A stretch of 64,000 nucleotides of DNA from Benthicola sp039584685 (GTDB lineage: Bacteria; Gemmatimonadota; Gemmatimonadetes; Palauibacterales; Palauibacteraceae), in the NCBI GenBank assembly GCA_039584685.1, contig JBDGXI010000002.1:1-64000 (forward strand), written 5' to 3'. Each line of letters begins with the position of its first letter. Position 1 is the stretch's first letter. The notes under the pieces were generated by a model. The model saw nothing but the letters and a program-made list of their open reading frames with translations, was not told the origin of the DNA and searched no databases. Shown one piece after another: positions 25,738-34,049 of this stretch. Both the position numbers and the translations under genes were made by a program.

Positions 25738-27018
25738 ATGATCACGTCCAGCTTGCCCGGCTTCCGGGATTTCTATCCGGCCGATCTGGCCCTCCGCTCG
25801 CACATCTTCCGCACGTGGCGGAGGGTGGCGCTTCGGTACGGCTTCGTGGAGTACGATGGTCCTCCGCTGGAGAGTCTCGAACTCTACACCAGCAAGTCCG
25901 GGGAGGAGATTGTCGGACAGCTGTACCGCTTCACCGACCAGGGCGGTCGAGAGATAGCACTGCGGCCCGAGATGACGCCCACGTTGGCCCGCATGGTCGC
26001 CGCCCGCGCCGGCGGACTTCCGAAGCCGATCAAATGGTTCTCGATTCCACAGCTCTTCCGGTATGAGAGACCACAGAAAGGACGCCTTCGAGAGCATTTT
26101 CAGCTGAACGTCGATATCGTCGGTGAGACTTCGGTGGCCTCGGACGTGGAAGTGGTGGCCGCCGCCATCGACGTACTTCGGGAATTCGGGCTGGGATCGG
26201 AGGACTTCGTCGTCCGCTACTCGGACCGGGACCTGATCTCGGCCGTGTTGATCGAGCTCGGAATACCGGCGAGCGCACTGCCGGCCACTTTCGCTGCCCT
26301 CGACAAGTCAGACCGAGAGTCTGCCGAGTGGCTGTCGGATCGCCTGGTGGAGGCCGGTGCCGAGGCGACGGCAGCGGCGAGCGTCCTCGGCCTGGCGGGT
26401 ACGAGCCTCGAGGTTCTCTCGGAGCAGTTCGGAGACGTCCCGGCGATATCGAGTCCGGTGGAGCGGCTCGGTCGGTTTCGGGCCCAGATCGAGGCGGCGG
26501 GTCTCGATGGCTTTGTCGAGCTCGACCTGCGCCTGGTGCGCGGCCTCGCCTACTACACGGGCCTGGTGTTCGAAGTGTGGGATCGCCGGGGCAAGTTTCG
26601 GGCGATCTGTGGAGGCGGCAGATACGACGATCTCCTGGAGGCGGTCGGCGGGCCAGCCTTGCCGGCCCTCGGTTTCGGTATGGGAGACGTGGTCCTTGCC
26701 GAACTGCTGCGGGACCGCGACCTGATTCCCGAGGCTGGAGACGCGTTGGATGACTTCGTAGTCCACGTGTCCGAAGAGCAACTGCCGGCTGCGTTGCGTA
26801 TCGTGCACTCGCTGAGGTCTCGCGGTCGGCGGGTGGGCTTCGACTACCGGAGCCGAGGCGTATCGCGGCAATTCAAGGTGGCTAACCAGTCGGGTGCGGC
26901 CCGGGTCATCGTGATCGGTCCGGAAGAAGTCGAGTCGGGAAAGTGCGTGGTGCGCTCCATGGACACGGGGGAAGAGGCGAGGCTCAGCCTGGCCGATCTG
27001 CTCGCCGGCCCGGAGTGA
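25738..27018 (+). CDS. hisS: Histidine--tRNA ligase
   Basis: A 426-residue class II aminoacyl-tRNA synthetase. Motif 1 region GFRDFYPAD, motif 2 RYERPQKGRLREHFQLNVD, the histidine-A motif as RGLAYYTGLVFE and motif 3 PALGFGMGDV are present, and a C-terminal anticodon-binding domain (about residues 330-426) follows. In most bacterial HisRS the histidine-A motif reads RGLDYYT; Ala replaces that Asp here. The anticodon domain argues against HisZ, the ATP phosphoribosyltransferase regulatory subunit. ATG at 25738 is preferred to a GTG-like start upstream because the family alignment begins ITSSLPGFRD. Confidence 0.9.
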   Translation: MITSSLPGFRDFYPADLALRSHIFRTWRRVALRYGFVEYDGPPLESLELYTSKSGEEIVGQLYRFTDQGGREIALRPEMTPTLARMVAARAGGLPKPIKWFSIPQLFRYERPQKGRLREHFQLNVDIVGETSVASDVEVVAAAIDVLREFGLGSEDFVVRYSDRDLISAVLIELGIPASALPATFAALDKSDRESAEWLSDRLVEAGAEATAAASVLGLAGTSLEVLSEQFGDVPAISSPVERLGRFRAQIEAAGLDGFVELDLRLVRGLAYYTGLVFEVWDRRGKFRAICGGGRYDDLLEAVGGPALPALGFGMGDVVLAELLRDRDLIPEAGDALDDFVVHVSEEQLPAALRIVHSLRSRGRRVGFDYRSRGVSRQFKVANQSGAARVIVIGPEEVESGKCVVRSMDTGEEARLSLADLLAGPE

Positions 27019-27040
27019 GGCGAAGAACTGGACTGAGGTC

Positions 27041-27061
27041 GGCCGGACACGAGGTCCGGTC
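27041..27061 (+). other. Small hairpin between hisS and proS
   Basis: CCGGAC (27043-27048) and GTCCGG (27054-27059) form a 6-bp stem, extended by two weaker pairs, around a 5-base loop. No T-run follows. It lies 16 bases before proS and could influence its translation. Confidence 0.3.
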
Positions 27062-27076
27062 CGGGGAAGATAGAGC

Positions 27077-28537
27077 ATGGATAACGGTAAGAAACTGACT
27101 TCCCAGAGCCAGGACTTTTCGGCCTGGTACAACGAGATCGTGCACCAGGCGGAACTCGCGAGTCACTCGCCAGTGCGCGGGTGCATGGTGATCCGCCCGT
27201 ATGGCTACCGCATCTGGGAGCTGATGCAGGGTTCGTTGGACGCGATGTTCAAGGCCACGGGCCACCAGAACGCGTACTTTCCCCTGTTCCTCCCGAAGTC
27301 GGCTCTGGATCGCGAAGCGGAGCACGTGGAGGGATTCGCGCCCGAGACTGCTGTGGTCACGCACGCCGGTGGTGCCAAGCTGGAGGAGCCGCTCGTCGTC
27401 CGCCCCACGTCCGAGGCCATCATATGGCCGATCGTGCGCGACTGGATCCACTCCTACCGGGATCTGCCGATTCTCCTGAATCAGTGGGCCAACGTCGTCC
27501 GGTGGGAGATGAGAACGCGCCCCTTTCTCAGGACCACCGAGTTCCTGTGGCAGGAAGGTCACACGGCTCACGTCAGCGAGGAGGAGGCCGAAGAGGAGAC
27601 GCGCCGCATGCTGGGCGTCTATCGGACCTTCATGGAAGACTGGATGGCCATGCCCGTCATCACCGGCAGGCAGACCGATTCCGAACGATTCGCGGGCGGC
27701 CTTCGCACGTACGGTTGTGAAGCCTTGATGAAGGACAACAAGGCCCTGCAGGCGGGGACCAGCCACAACCTCGGCCAGAATTTCGCCCAGGCGTTCGACG
27801 TTCGCTACCAGACCGAGGCGGGCGAGCACGTCTACGTATGGAGTACCTCCTGGGGCGTGTCGACGCGCCTGATCGGGGGACTCATCATGACACACGGTGA
27901 CGATGAAGGCCTCGTCCTGCCGCCGAAGCTGGCCCCGTACCAGGCGGTCATCGTGCCGATCTGGCGGAACGACGGACAGCGCGGCCTGGTTCTCGAAGCG
28001 GCCAGCCGGGTCCGAGCGGAGCTGGAAGCTACCGGTGTGCGAGTGCACGTCGACTCCCGGGTGGGGGTGAACCCGGGTGCCAAGTACTACGACTGGGAGC
28101 GACGCGGAGTGCCGATCCGGCTCGAGGTCGGGCCACGAGACGTGGAGGCCGAGAGCGTCATGGCGGTTCGGCGCATCACTCCGGCGGGAGCGGACCGGAA
28201 GACGCAGGTGCCCATGGCCGGCGCGACCGAGTGGCTGGGGGCCATGCTTGTCTCCATCCAGGACGAGATGTTCTCCGCGGCGCGCGATCGACGCGACGCG
28301 GCCACCGTCCGGGGGGTCGAGGATTATACCGAATACCGGAACCTGATAGAGACGCAGGGCGGATTCGCCTTCACCGGCTGGTGCGGAGACGCCGGCTGCG
28401 AGCAGCAGGTGAAGGACGATACGAAGTCGACGATTCGGGTCATTCCGGACGAGGAGTTCCGTTCCGAAACGGCACCCGTGAACTGCCTGTGCGGCGCACC
28501 TTCCGTCTGTGAGGTGGTGCGGGCTCGGGCGTACTGA
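27077..28537 (+). CDS. proS: Proline--tRNA ligase, archaeal/eukaryote-like type
   Basis: A 486-residue class II synthetase of the short type that lacks the editing insertion found in E. coli-type ProRS. Motif 2 region RWEMRTRPFLRTTEFLWQEGH and motif 3 region WGVSTRLIGGLIM are clear; the anticodon-binding domain and the extra C-terminal domain follow. That last domain has Cys-rich elements (WCGDAGC and CLCG) likely to bind zinc and ends in Tyr, as is usual in this type. ATG at 27077, spacing from hisS 58 bases. Confidence 0.95.
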   Translation: MDNGKKLTSQSQDFSAWYNEIVHQAELASHSPVRGCMVIRPYGYRIWELMQGSLDAMFKATGHQNAYFPLFLPKSALDREAEHVEGFAPETAVVTHAGGAKLEEPLVVRPTSEAIIWPIVRDWIHSYRDLPILLNQWANVVRWEMRTRPFLRTTEFLWQEGHTAHVSEEEAEEETRRMLGVYRTFMEDWMAMPVITGRQTDSERFAGGLRTYGCEALMKDNKALQAGTSHNLGQNFAQAFDVRYQTEAGEHVYVWSTSWGVSTRLIGGLIMTHGDDEGLVLPPKLAPYQAVIVPIWRNDGQRGLVLEAASRVRAELEATGVRVHVDSRVGVNPGAKYYDWERRGVPIRLEVGPRDVEAESVMAVRRITPAGADRKTQVPMAGATEWLGAMLVSIQDEMFSAARDRRDAATVRGVEDYTEYRNLIETQGGFAFTGWCGDAGCEQQVKDDTKSTIRVIPDEEFRSETAPVNCLCGAPSVCEVVRARAY

Positions 28538-28572
28538 TAGGCAGGCGGCGCGCTTTCCGAAGGAGGATTGGA

Positions 28573-29331
28573 GTGGCGGATCTCAGGGAGCTGGTCGAGT
28601 TTCTCGACGACTACCTCGACGTGCGAGGGATCCCCGACTACCCGGGCGCGTGGAATGGCCTGCAGGTAGACTGCCGCTCACCCATCGAGTCGGTCCGCGT
28701 GGCGACCGACGCTTGCCAGTCGACGATCGATGAGTCCGCCCGTGACGGCGCTCAGCTTCTCGTGGTTCATCACGGCCTGTTCTGGGGCGAGCCGCTCCCC
28801 GTGATCGGCCGCTCGTACCGTCGCCTGAAATCCCTTCTCGGCGCCGACATGGCGTTGTATAGTGTACATCTACCCCTCGACATTCACCCGGAGATTGGCA
28901 ACAACGCGCTTCTCGCGCGCGATCTCGGTCTGGTCACCGAGGGGACGTTCGGGAGACGGTCGGACCTGGAGGGCCTCGGCGTGTGGGCGGTGACGGACCT
29001 GTCTTTGCGGGATTTCGTCGAGAGAGTAGCGGACGTCTGTGGTGATGCTCCAAAGGTGATTCAGGGTGGTCCGGAACACGTGAGACGGGTCGGCATCGCG
29101 ACAGGCTCGGCAGGTTCGCTGATCGAGCAGGCGCACCGCGAGGGGCTGGACACTTTCGTGACAGGCGAAGGGAGCCATCACACGTTTCATGAGGCCACCG
29201 AACTCGGGCTCAACCTGATCTACGCCGGACACTACGCGACGGAGACGGCCGGCGTCCGTGCGCTGGGCGATATCCTGGCGGAGCGTTACGGCGTCGATTG
29301 CCGGTTCATCGATCACCCCACGGGGATGTGA
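28573..29331 (+). CDS. Nif3-like dinuclear metal centre protein (DUF34)
   Basis: A 252-residue protein of the Nif3/YbgI family. Metal-binding motifs: VVHHGLFWG, YSVHLPLDIHPEIGNN near the middle, and TGEGSHHTFHEATELGLNLIYAGHYATE at the C-terminal end (split motif GEGSHH and GHYATE). Some members act as GTP cyclohydrolase I type 2-like or metal-insertase proteins, but the general role is not settled. GTG at 28573 follows GAAGGAGGATTGGA. Its stop overlaps the start of the kinase gene (GTGA). Confidence 0.88.
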   Translation: MADLRELVEFLDDYLDVRGIPDYPGAWNGLQVDCRSPIESVRVATDACQSTIDESARDGAQLLVVHHGLFWGEPLPVIGRSYRRLKSLLGADMALYSVHLPLDIHPEIGNNALLARDLGLVTEGTFGRRSDLEGLGVWAVTDLSLRDFVERVADVCGDAPKVIQGGPEHVRRVGIATGSAGSLIEQAHREGLDTFVTGEGSHHTFHEATELGLNLIYAGHYATETAGVRALGDILAERYGVDCRFIDHPTGM

Positions 29332-30632
29332 GCGTGCCCAAGCTGAGTGAGCGTCTGTCACGCGCGGTCGAAGGCCGCTACGAGATCGAGGACGAGTTGG
29401 GTCGTGGGGGCATGTCCATGGTCTTCCAGGCCCGGGACGTCAGGCACGATCGGACCGTCGCCGTTAAGGTGCTGCTGCCGGAACTGGCGGCGTCGGTCGG
29501 AGCGCAGCGTTTTCTCCGTGAGATCGAGATCGCGGCCGGACTGGTGCATCCCCACATCCTCCCGCTGTACGACTCGGGGGAGGCGGAGGGACTGTTGTAT
29601 CACGTCACTCCCCTGATCGACGGGGAAACGCTTCGCGATCGCTTGAAGAGGGAGCGGTACCTTTCGATCGAAGAGGCCTGCCGGATCACAGCGGAGGTCT
29701 CGGATGCGCTCGACTTCGCGCATTCGCAGGGCGTCATTCATAGGGACATAAAGCCCGAGAATATACTCCTGACCCGCCGTCACGCGTTGATCACGGACTT
29801 CGGGATCGCTCGCGCGATCACGCTGGGGGGAGGGGAACGCCTCACCGAGACGGGAATGGCCGTGGGAACGCCCGCATACATGAGTCCGGAGCAGGCGCGC
29901 GGCGAAGCCGTGCTTGACGGGAGAAGCGACATCTACTCGCTGGCGTGCGTGACGTACGAGATGATGGCGGGAGAAGCGCCTCTGGCGGGTCGGTCGCCCC
30001 AGATCACCATGGCGCGGAGGCAAGCCGAATCGCCGACATCCCTGGTCCTCCTGCGTGAGACCGTTTCGGAGGCCCTGGACGTGGTGGTGCTCAAGGCGCT
30101 GAGTCGGCTGCCCGCGGACCGCTATACGGCTGCCGGAGAGTACGGGGATGCGGTACAGGTGGCGGCGGGGATGGTTTCCGGGACGCACGCCAGCGTGAGC
30201 ACGCCTGGCCAGGTGACGCCTGCGGCCCTGACGAATCAGACCACGGCCGTCAGTACGGCCGCAACTCGGGTGGTGGGGCGGCTATCGTTCTGGGAGGAGC
30301 TGAAGCGGCGCAAGGTGTACAACGTGGCCGTTGTCTACCTGGCGGCAGCCATCGGTGCCTTCAGCTTCCTGGCTAACATGAAGGAGCTTTACGGAGAGGC
30401 GAGCTGGTATCGCTGGTTGCCGATCCTCCTTCTCGTCGGATTCCCCGTTTCACTGTTGCTGGCATGGACGTTTGAGCTGAGTCGAGAGGGCGTCCGGCGC
30501 ACCGGTACCTTCGAGGTCGCGGCACAGCGAGAGGGCCGCTGGCCTCTAGTCAGTCGACGGGCGCTGATCGCGGTCCTGATTATCGGAGCGGCTTACGCGG
30601 TGTTCGAGGTCGTCCGACGGCGGTTCCTCTAG
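29328..30632 (+). CDS. Membrane-anchored Ser/Thr protein kinase
   Basis: A protein of about 434 residues. The kinase domain occupies the first 270 or so: ELGRGGMSMVF loop, VAVKVL lysine, HRDIKPEN catalytic loop, DFGIAR and GTPAYMSPEQARG. A Ser/Thr/Ala-rich linker precedes a membrane module starting FWEELKRRKVYNVAVVYL with two hydrophobic segments, and a third helix near the C-terminus. That module resembles the membrane anchor that precedes TPR or TolB-like domains in many regulators, but nothing follows it here. GTG at 29328 (GTGA overlap) is chosen; GTG at 29334 and ATG at 29298 are alternatives. Substrates unknown. Confidence 0.9.
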   Translation: MSVPKLSERLSRAVEGRYEIEDELGRGGMSMVFQARDVRHDRTVAVKVLLPELAASVGAQRFLREIEIAAGLVHPHILPLYDSGEAEGLLYHVTPLIDGETLRDRLKRERYLSIEEACRITAEVSDALDFAHSQGVIHRDIKPENILLTRRHALITDFGIARAITLGGGERLTETGMAVGTPAYMSPEQARGEAVLDGRSDIYSLACVTYEMMAGEAPLAGRSPQITMARRQAESPTSLVLLRETVSEALDVVVLKALSRLPADRYTAAGEYGDAVQVAAGMVSGTHASVSTPGQVTPAALTNQTTAVSTAATRVVGRLSFWEELKRRKVYNVAVVYLAAAIGAFSFLANMKELYGEASWYRWLPILLLVGFPVSLLLAWTFELSREGVRRTGTFEVAAQREGRWPLVSRRALIAVLIIGAAYAVFEVVRRRFL

Positions 30633-30648
30633 CCGCCCTGATCCGACT

Positions 30649-31584
30649 TCAGAACACCGAGAACTTCACGCCCTTCAGGTACCGGTCCGGATCGGCTCTA
30701 ACGTCCCGCGTCAGGAGCGCGATCTCTTCAGAGGCGACCTGGATGTTCTCTGTCGCTGCCGTGAGCCGGTCGTAGAGTTCTCCGTCGTTGACCATCTTCC
30801 CCAGGGTGCCGTCGCCCTCGTCCACCTTCTGAAGGATGGACGCCAGGGACTGGCTTCCGGCGTCGAGGTCGTCGCCGGCTGACGCGAGCCGTGCGGTGAG
30901 GGTGTCTATGTTGGCCAGCGTCCGGTCGATCTCGGGTCCCGATGTCGCAGCGGCCAGTTCCTGGGCGGTCTGATTCAGGGCCCCGATGAGCTCCTCCAGC
31001 GCAGTAGCCTCCCGCTCGAGCAGGATCTGCACGTCCTCCATGCCGGCGGCGAGTGACCCGGCTGTGGAGTGGACGTCAGCGATCAGACTGTCCGACAGGA
31101 GCCTCTGCGTCTGCTCCAGGACTCGGCCGGCCCTGTCTCCCAGCGTGCCCGCCAGGTCGTTCAGGCCAGGCGCGGGCGTCGCCGTGATCGAGTCGCCACC
31201 GGCCAGGACGTCCGCTGATACGCCGGGGATGAGGGCCATCACGTTGGCGCCGAGAAACCCGGAAGTCTTGATCTCGCCACGCGTATCCCGGGGCAGCTCG
31301 CCATCGAAGGAAACGACGACTTCCATCGCCACGTGGTCCTGGCGCAGCTCGACCCGCTTCACGGATCCCACTTCCACTCCCAGCAACGTCACCGGTGTTC
31401 CTTGAGTGATTGCCGCCGCCTCCGGCGCTATGGCGTAGAACACCAGGCGATCGCCACCGCCCTGACGGCCGCTGATCCACGCGACGCCGAAGATGAGAGC
31501 GAAGAAGCTCACGACGAGGAGGATCCCGACCTGGAGCTCCGTTTTGTACTGGTCTCTCAATCCGGGATCACGCATGGCCGGCAC
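30649..31584 (-). CDS. mlaD: MCE-domain lipid-transport protein (MlaD-like)
   Basis: A 311-residue protein with one N-terminal membrane helix (VGILLVVSFFALIFGVAW) and an MCE domain right after it (TQGTPVTLLGVEVGSVKRVEL; TSGFLGANVMALIPG). A long helical, coiled-coil-like C-terminal region follows. It is the substrate-binding subunit of an ABC-type system moving lipids between the two membranes. GTG at 31582-31584 is directly after the mlaF stop; ATG at 31575 is an alternative. Third gene of mlaE-mlaF-mlaD. Confidence 0.9.
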   Translation of the reverse strand: MPAMRDPGLRDQYKTELQVGILLVVSFFALIFGVAWISGRQGGGDRLVFYAIAPEAAAITQGTPVTLLGVEVGSVKRVELRQDHVAMEVVVSFDGELPRDTRGEIKTSGFLGANVMALIPGVSADVLAGGDSITATPAPGLNDLAGTLGDRAGRVLEQTQRLLSDSLIADVHSTAGSLAAGMEDVQILLEREATALEELIGALNQTAQELAAATSGPEIDRTLANIDTLTARLASAGDDLDAGSQSLASILQKVDEGDGTLGKMVNDGELYDRLTAATENIQVASEEIALLTRDVRADPDRYLKGVKFSVF

Positions 31585-32322
31585 CTATGAAGTGAGTTTG
31601 GGATGCAGGAAGGCCTGCACGACAGGATCTGTCGATTCACGAAGATCGGTCGGGGTACCCGACGCCTGTACTCCTCCATCGGCGAGCAGGACGATCCGGT
31701 CGCCGAGGTAGAAGGCCGATTCCACGTCGTGGGTGACGATCACGCTGGTGGCTCCGATCTCACCCTGAAGACGAGCGATCAGTCGATTGATCACGTTCGC
31801 GTTGACCGGATCCAGGCCCGTCGTGGGCTCGTCGTAGAGGATGTACTTCTGGCGGCCCACGATGGCCCGCGCGATGGCGACCCTCTTCTGCATGCCGCCG
31901 GACAGCTCCGAGGGCAGCAGTCGCAGGACCTCCGGACCGAGGTTCACGTGCTCGATCGCTTCCCGTACCCTCGGATCCTGGTGAGCATCGTACTCCCGTA
32001 CCTCCGTAGGAGACAGTCCCAGCTGGATGTTCTGGCCCGTGGTCAGCGAGTCGAACAGCGCCGCGTTCTGGAATACGTAACTGATGCGGGACCGAATCTC
32101 GCGTATCTGCTTGCCGCTGGCCTTGGGGACCGACACCCCTTCGACCAGCACCTCTCCTTCGTCCGGGTCGAACAGGCCCACGATGTGCTTCAGAAGCACG
32201 CTCTTGCCCGTACCGGACGGGCCCATGATCACGAGGCTCGTCCCCTCATGGATGTCCAGGTCCACTCCGTCCAGGACCCACTTGCCGTTCAGGTTCTTCC
32301 TCAGTCCGCTGATCTCGATCAT
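31585..32322 (-). CDS. mlaF: MCE-type ABC transporter ATP-binding protein (MlaF-like)
   Basis: A 245-residue ABC ATPase. Walker A GPSGTGKS, Q-loop SYVFQNAALFDSLT, signature LSGGMQKRVAIARA, Walker B ILYDEPTTGLDP and the H-loop VTHD are all present; the FQNAALF and TTGLDPV variants are typical of MlaF. ATG at 32320-32322 overlaps the stop of mlaE (ATGA). Energises lipid transport with MlaE and MlaD. Confidence 0.93.
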   Translation of the reverse strand: MIEISGLRKNLNGKWVLDGVDLDIHEGTSLVIMGPSGTGKSVLLKHIVGLFDPDEGEVLVEGVSVPKASGKQIREIRSRISYVFQNAALFDSLTTGQNIQLGLSPTEVREYDAHQDPRVREAIEHVNLGPEVLRLLPSELSGGMQKRVAIARAIVGRQKYILYDEPTTGLDPVNANVINRLIARLQGEIGATSVIVTHDVESAFYLGDRIVLLADGGVQASGTPTDLRESTDPVVQAFLHPKLTS

Positions 32323-33152
32323 CCGACCGCCTTGTACAGAGGCGCGAGGACGACGTCCAGGACCATGAGCGCCACGATGATGGCGACGACCGTGTTGCGA
32401 GCCGTCCGGCCGACACCCGCCGCACCTCCCTCGGCCTGCAATCCGACGTAGCAGCCGATGAAGGTGATGGTGATCCCGAAGAACACGCCCTTCACGATCG
32501 AGAAGATCAATGCCGCCGAGTGGTAGTAGCTCCTCACGCCGTACACGTATTCGTGTGTCGTCATGTCGAGCATCGCGATCGCCGTGAGCCAGCCGCTCCA
32601 GATCCCGGCGACGTTGGCCAGGATCACGATCGGGATCATCATGACCGCGCCGGCCACCACACGCGGGGCGATCAGCTCCTCCACGGGGTCGCGTCCCAGG
32701 GTGCGCAGCGCGTCGATCTGATCCGTCACCTTCATCGTGCCGAGTTCGGCGCCGATGCCCGCGCCGACGCGACCGGCCATGATGATCGCGGACAGCAGAG
32801 GCGCGAGCTCCGTGAGCATGCCGGCGGCTACGGCGTTGCCGACGATCCACATCGGCAGCTCGGTGAACTGGTAACCGCTCTGCTGGGCCAGGATCGATCC
32901 GCTGAGCGTGGCCACCAGTAGGACCAGGGGCAGGCTGTCCACACCGATGGCCTTGGCCTGGCGGAACGTCTCCCGGATGTGATCGCGCGGGTGAAGCAGT
33001 GCCAGCATCGTGGCGCCCCACAGCACTCCCGCGCGACCGATGTGGCGTGTCACCGAAAGGCCCGCGCGACCGACACTGCGGAGCCACAGAACGGGGGGGG
33101 GATCTCCGCCCGGTGGTCCTTCACCTGCTGTGAGGCTGGACTCCGCGGCCAA
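32319..33152 (-). CDS. mlaE: MCE-type ABC transporter permease (MlaE-like)
   Basis: A 277-residue integral membrane protein of the MlaE family, with AQQSGYQFTELPMWIVGNAV, then TELAPLLSAIIMAGRVGAGIGAELGTM, the conserved EQL-equivalent region and IDALRTLGRDPVEELIAPRV. It is the membrane-spanning part of the lipid transporter. TTG at 33150-33152 is the only upstream start in frame. Codons 18-20 are a run of nine C (33093-33101), a potential slippage site. First gene of the minus-strand operon; no mlaA, mlaB or mlaC homologue is nearby. Confidence 0.9.
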   Translation of the reverse strand: MAAESSLTAGEGPPGGDPPPVLWLRSVGRAGLSVTRHIGRAGVLWGATMLALLHPRDHIRETFRQAKAIGVDSLPLVLLVATLSGSILAQQSGYQFTELPMWIVGNAVAAGMLTELAPLLSAIIMAGRVGAGIGAELGTMKVTDQIDALRTLGRDPVEELIAPRVVAGAVMMIPIVILANVAGIWSGWLTAIAMLDMTTHEYVYGVRSYYHSAALIFSIVKGVFFGITITFIGCYVGLQAEGGAAGVGRTARNTVVAIIVALMVLDVVLAPLYKAVG

Positions 33153-33298
33153 GAAATGCGCTGCCTTTCAAGCGAGCATCGAGCGGATCGGCTCGATGAC
33201 GGGAATCGAGATCACTTTCGGAGCGACAATCAAACGGTCCTACGTCGGGCAAGCTACCACGGTTCGGCACGCCAACCAAGACCGCCGGAGAAGGTTCC

Positions 33299-33874
33299 TC
33301 AGTCCTGCGGGCCAGCGGTATCTGGAGCTGCCGGCCGGCCTTTCACCGGTCTGCGCAGGCGCGACCGGAAGTCGCGATTCAGGGGTGTCTCGCGTTCGAG
33401 GGAGTCGGCCGTCGCAGCGACCGAGTCGCCCCCCGGATCTGCCGACGATCCGGTCGCCCCGTCCCGGGCCTCCGCGCCCAGCTTTCCCTCGGGCTCGGAC
33501 CGGGCCTCGGTCTCCGAGTCGAGCTTCGCAATGCGAGCCGAATCGTATCGATGGGTGATCTGCCTCCACAGATCCTCCATTTCGCCTGCCTCGCCACCGA
33601 GACGCTCTGCGAAGTCGAGGACCTCCCGTGCGGTGACCTTCTGTGCGGCGAGGATAGTCCGCCTGGCCGAATCCGCCCTCGCCTCCCGCTCCTCCTCCGT
33701 GGCGCCCTCCGGCGGATTGGCGTCCAGAAGCATGAGTTCGGTCATGACCTGCACGTAGGATTCGGCGCTGACCGTTTCCGGATCTGCTTGCTCCTCGCCC
33801 TGCCCACAGCTGGCGAGGGAGACTGCGAGCAGCAATGTCAGGCCCCCTCGGCAGGTACCGCTTCGAGTTTCCAT
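33299..33874 (-). CDS. Small lipoprotein, unknown function
   Basis: A 191-residue protein with a lipoprotein signal: a hydrophobic helix ending LASC followed by GQGEEQ. The middle third (about residues 35-115) is helical, with VQVMTELMLLD and VLDFAERLGG; the rest is Ser/Asp/Arg-rich and probably disordered. I do not recognise the family. It lies upstream of mlaE on the same strand with a gap of about 146 bases, so co-transcription with mlaEFD is possible. Confidence 0.6.
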   Translation of the reverse strand: METRSGTCRGGLTLLLAVSLASCGQGEEQADPETVSAESYVQVMTELMLLDANPPEGATEEEREARADSARRTILAAQKVTAREVLDFAERLGGEAGEMEDLWRQITHRYDSARIAKLDSETEARSEPEGKLGAEARDGATGSSADPGGDSVAATADSLERETPLNRDFRSRLRRPVKGRPAAPDTAGPQD

Positions 33875-33974
33875 GCTTCAATCTCCCATCCGATGCGTGC
33901 CGGGGCCAGTTGGGCCCGAGACAAGCTCGGTCCGGATTGATGCAGGTCGTTCGGGCCGATAGCTTCGAAACGAG

Positions 33975-34024
33975 TCCGGCGGGCCGGCTGGATTCCACTC
34001 CCGACCGCTTCTCCGGCGGGCCGG
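33975..34024. repeat. 13-bp direct repeat in the M14 peptidase upstream region
   Basis: TCCGGCGGGCCGG occurs at 33975-33987 and again, identically, at 34012-34024, between the divergent lipoprotein and M14 peptidase genes. It may be an operator, or chance in GC-rich sequence. Confidence 0.35.
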
Positions 34025-34049
34025 GCTTGCCCCGAACAGAGGATCGACT

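Noticed and set aside
25738..27018. HisZ, the ATP phosphoribosyltransferase regulatory subunit
   Set aside because: The protein keeps a C-terminal anticodon-binding domain and class II motifs expected of a functional HisRS.
33153..33298. Possible tRNA or small RNA gene in the mlaE upstream gap
   Set aside because: No cloverleaf-like arms or terminator are visible in the 146 bases.
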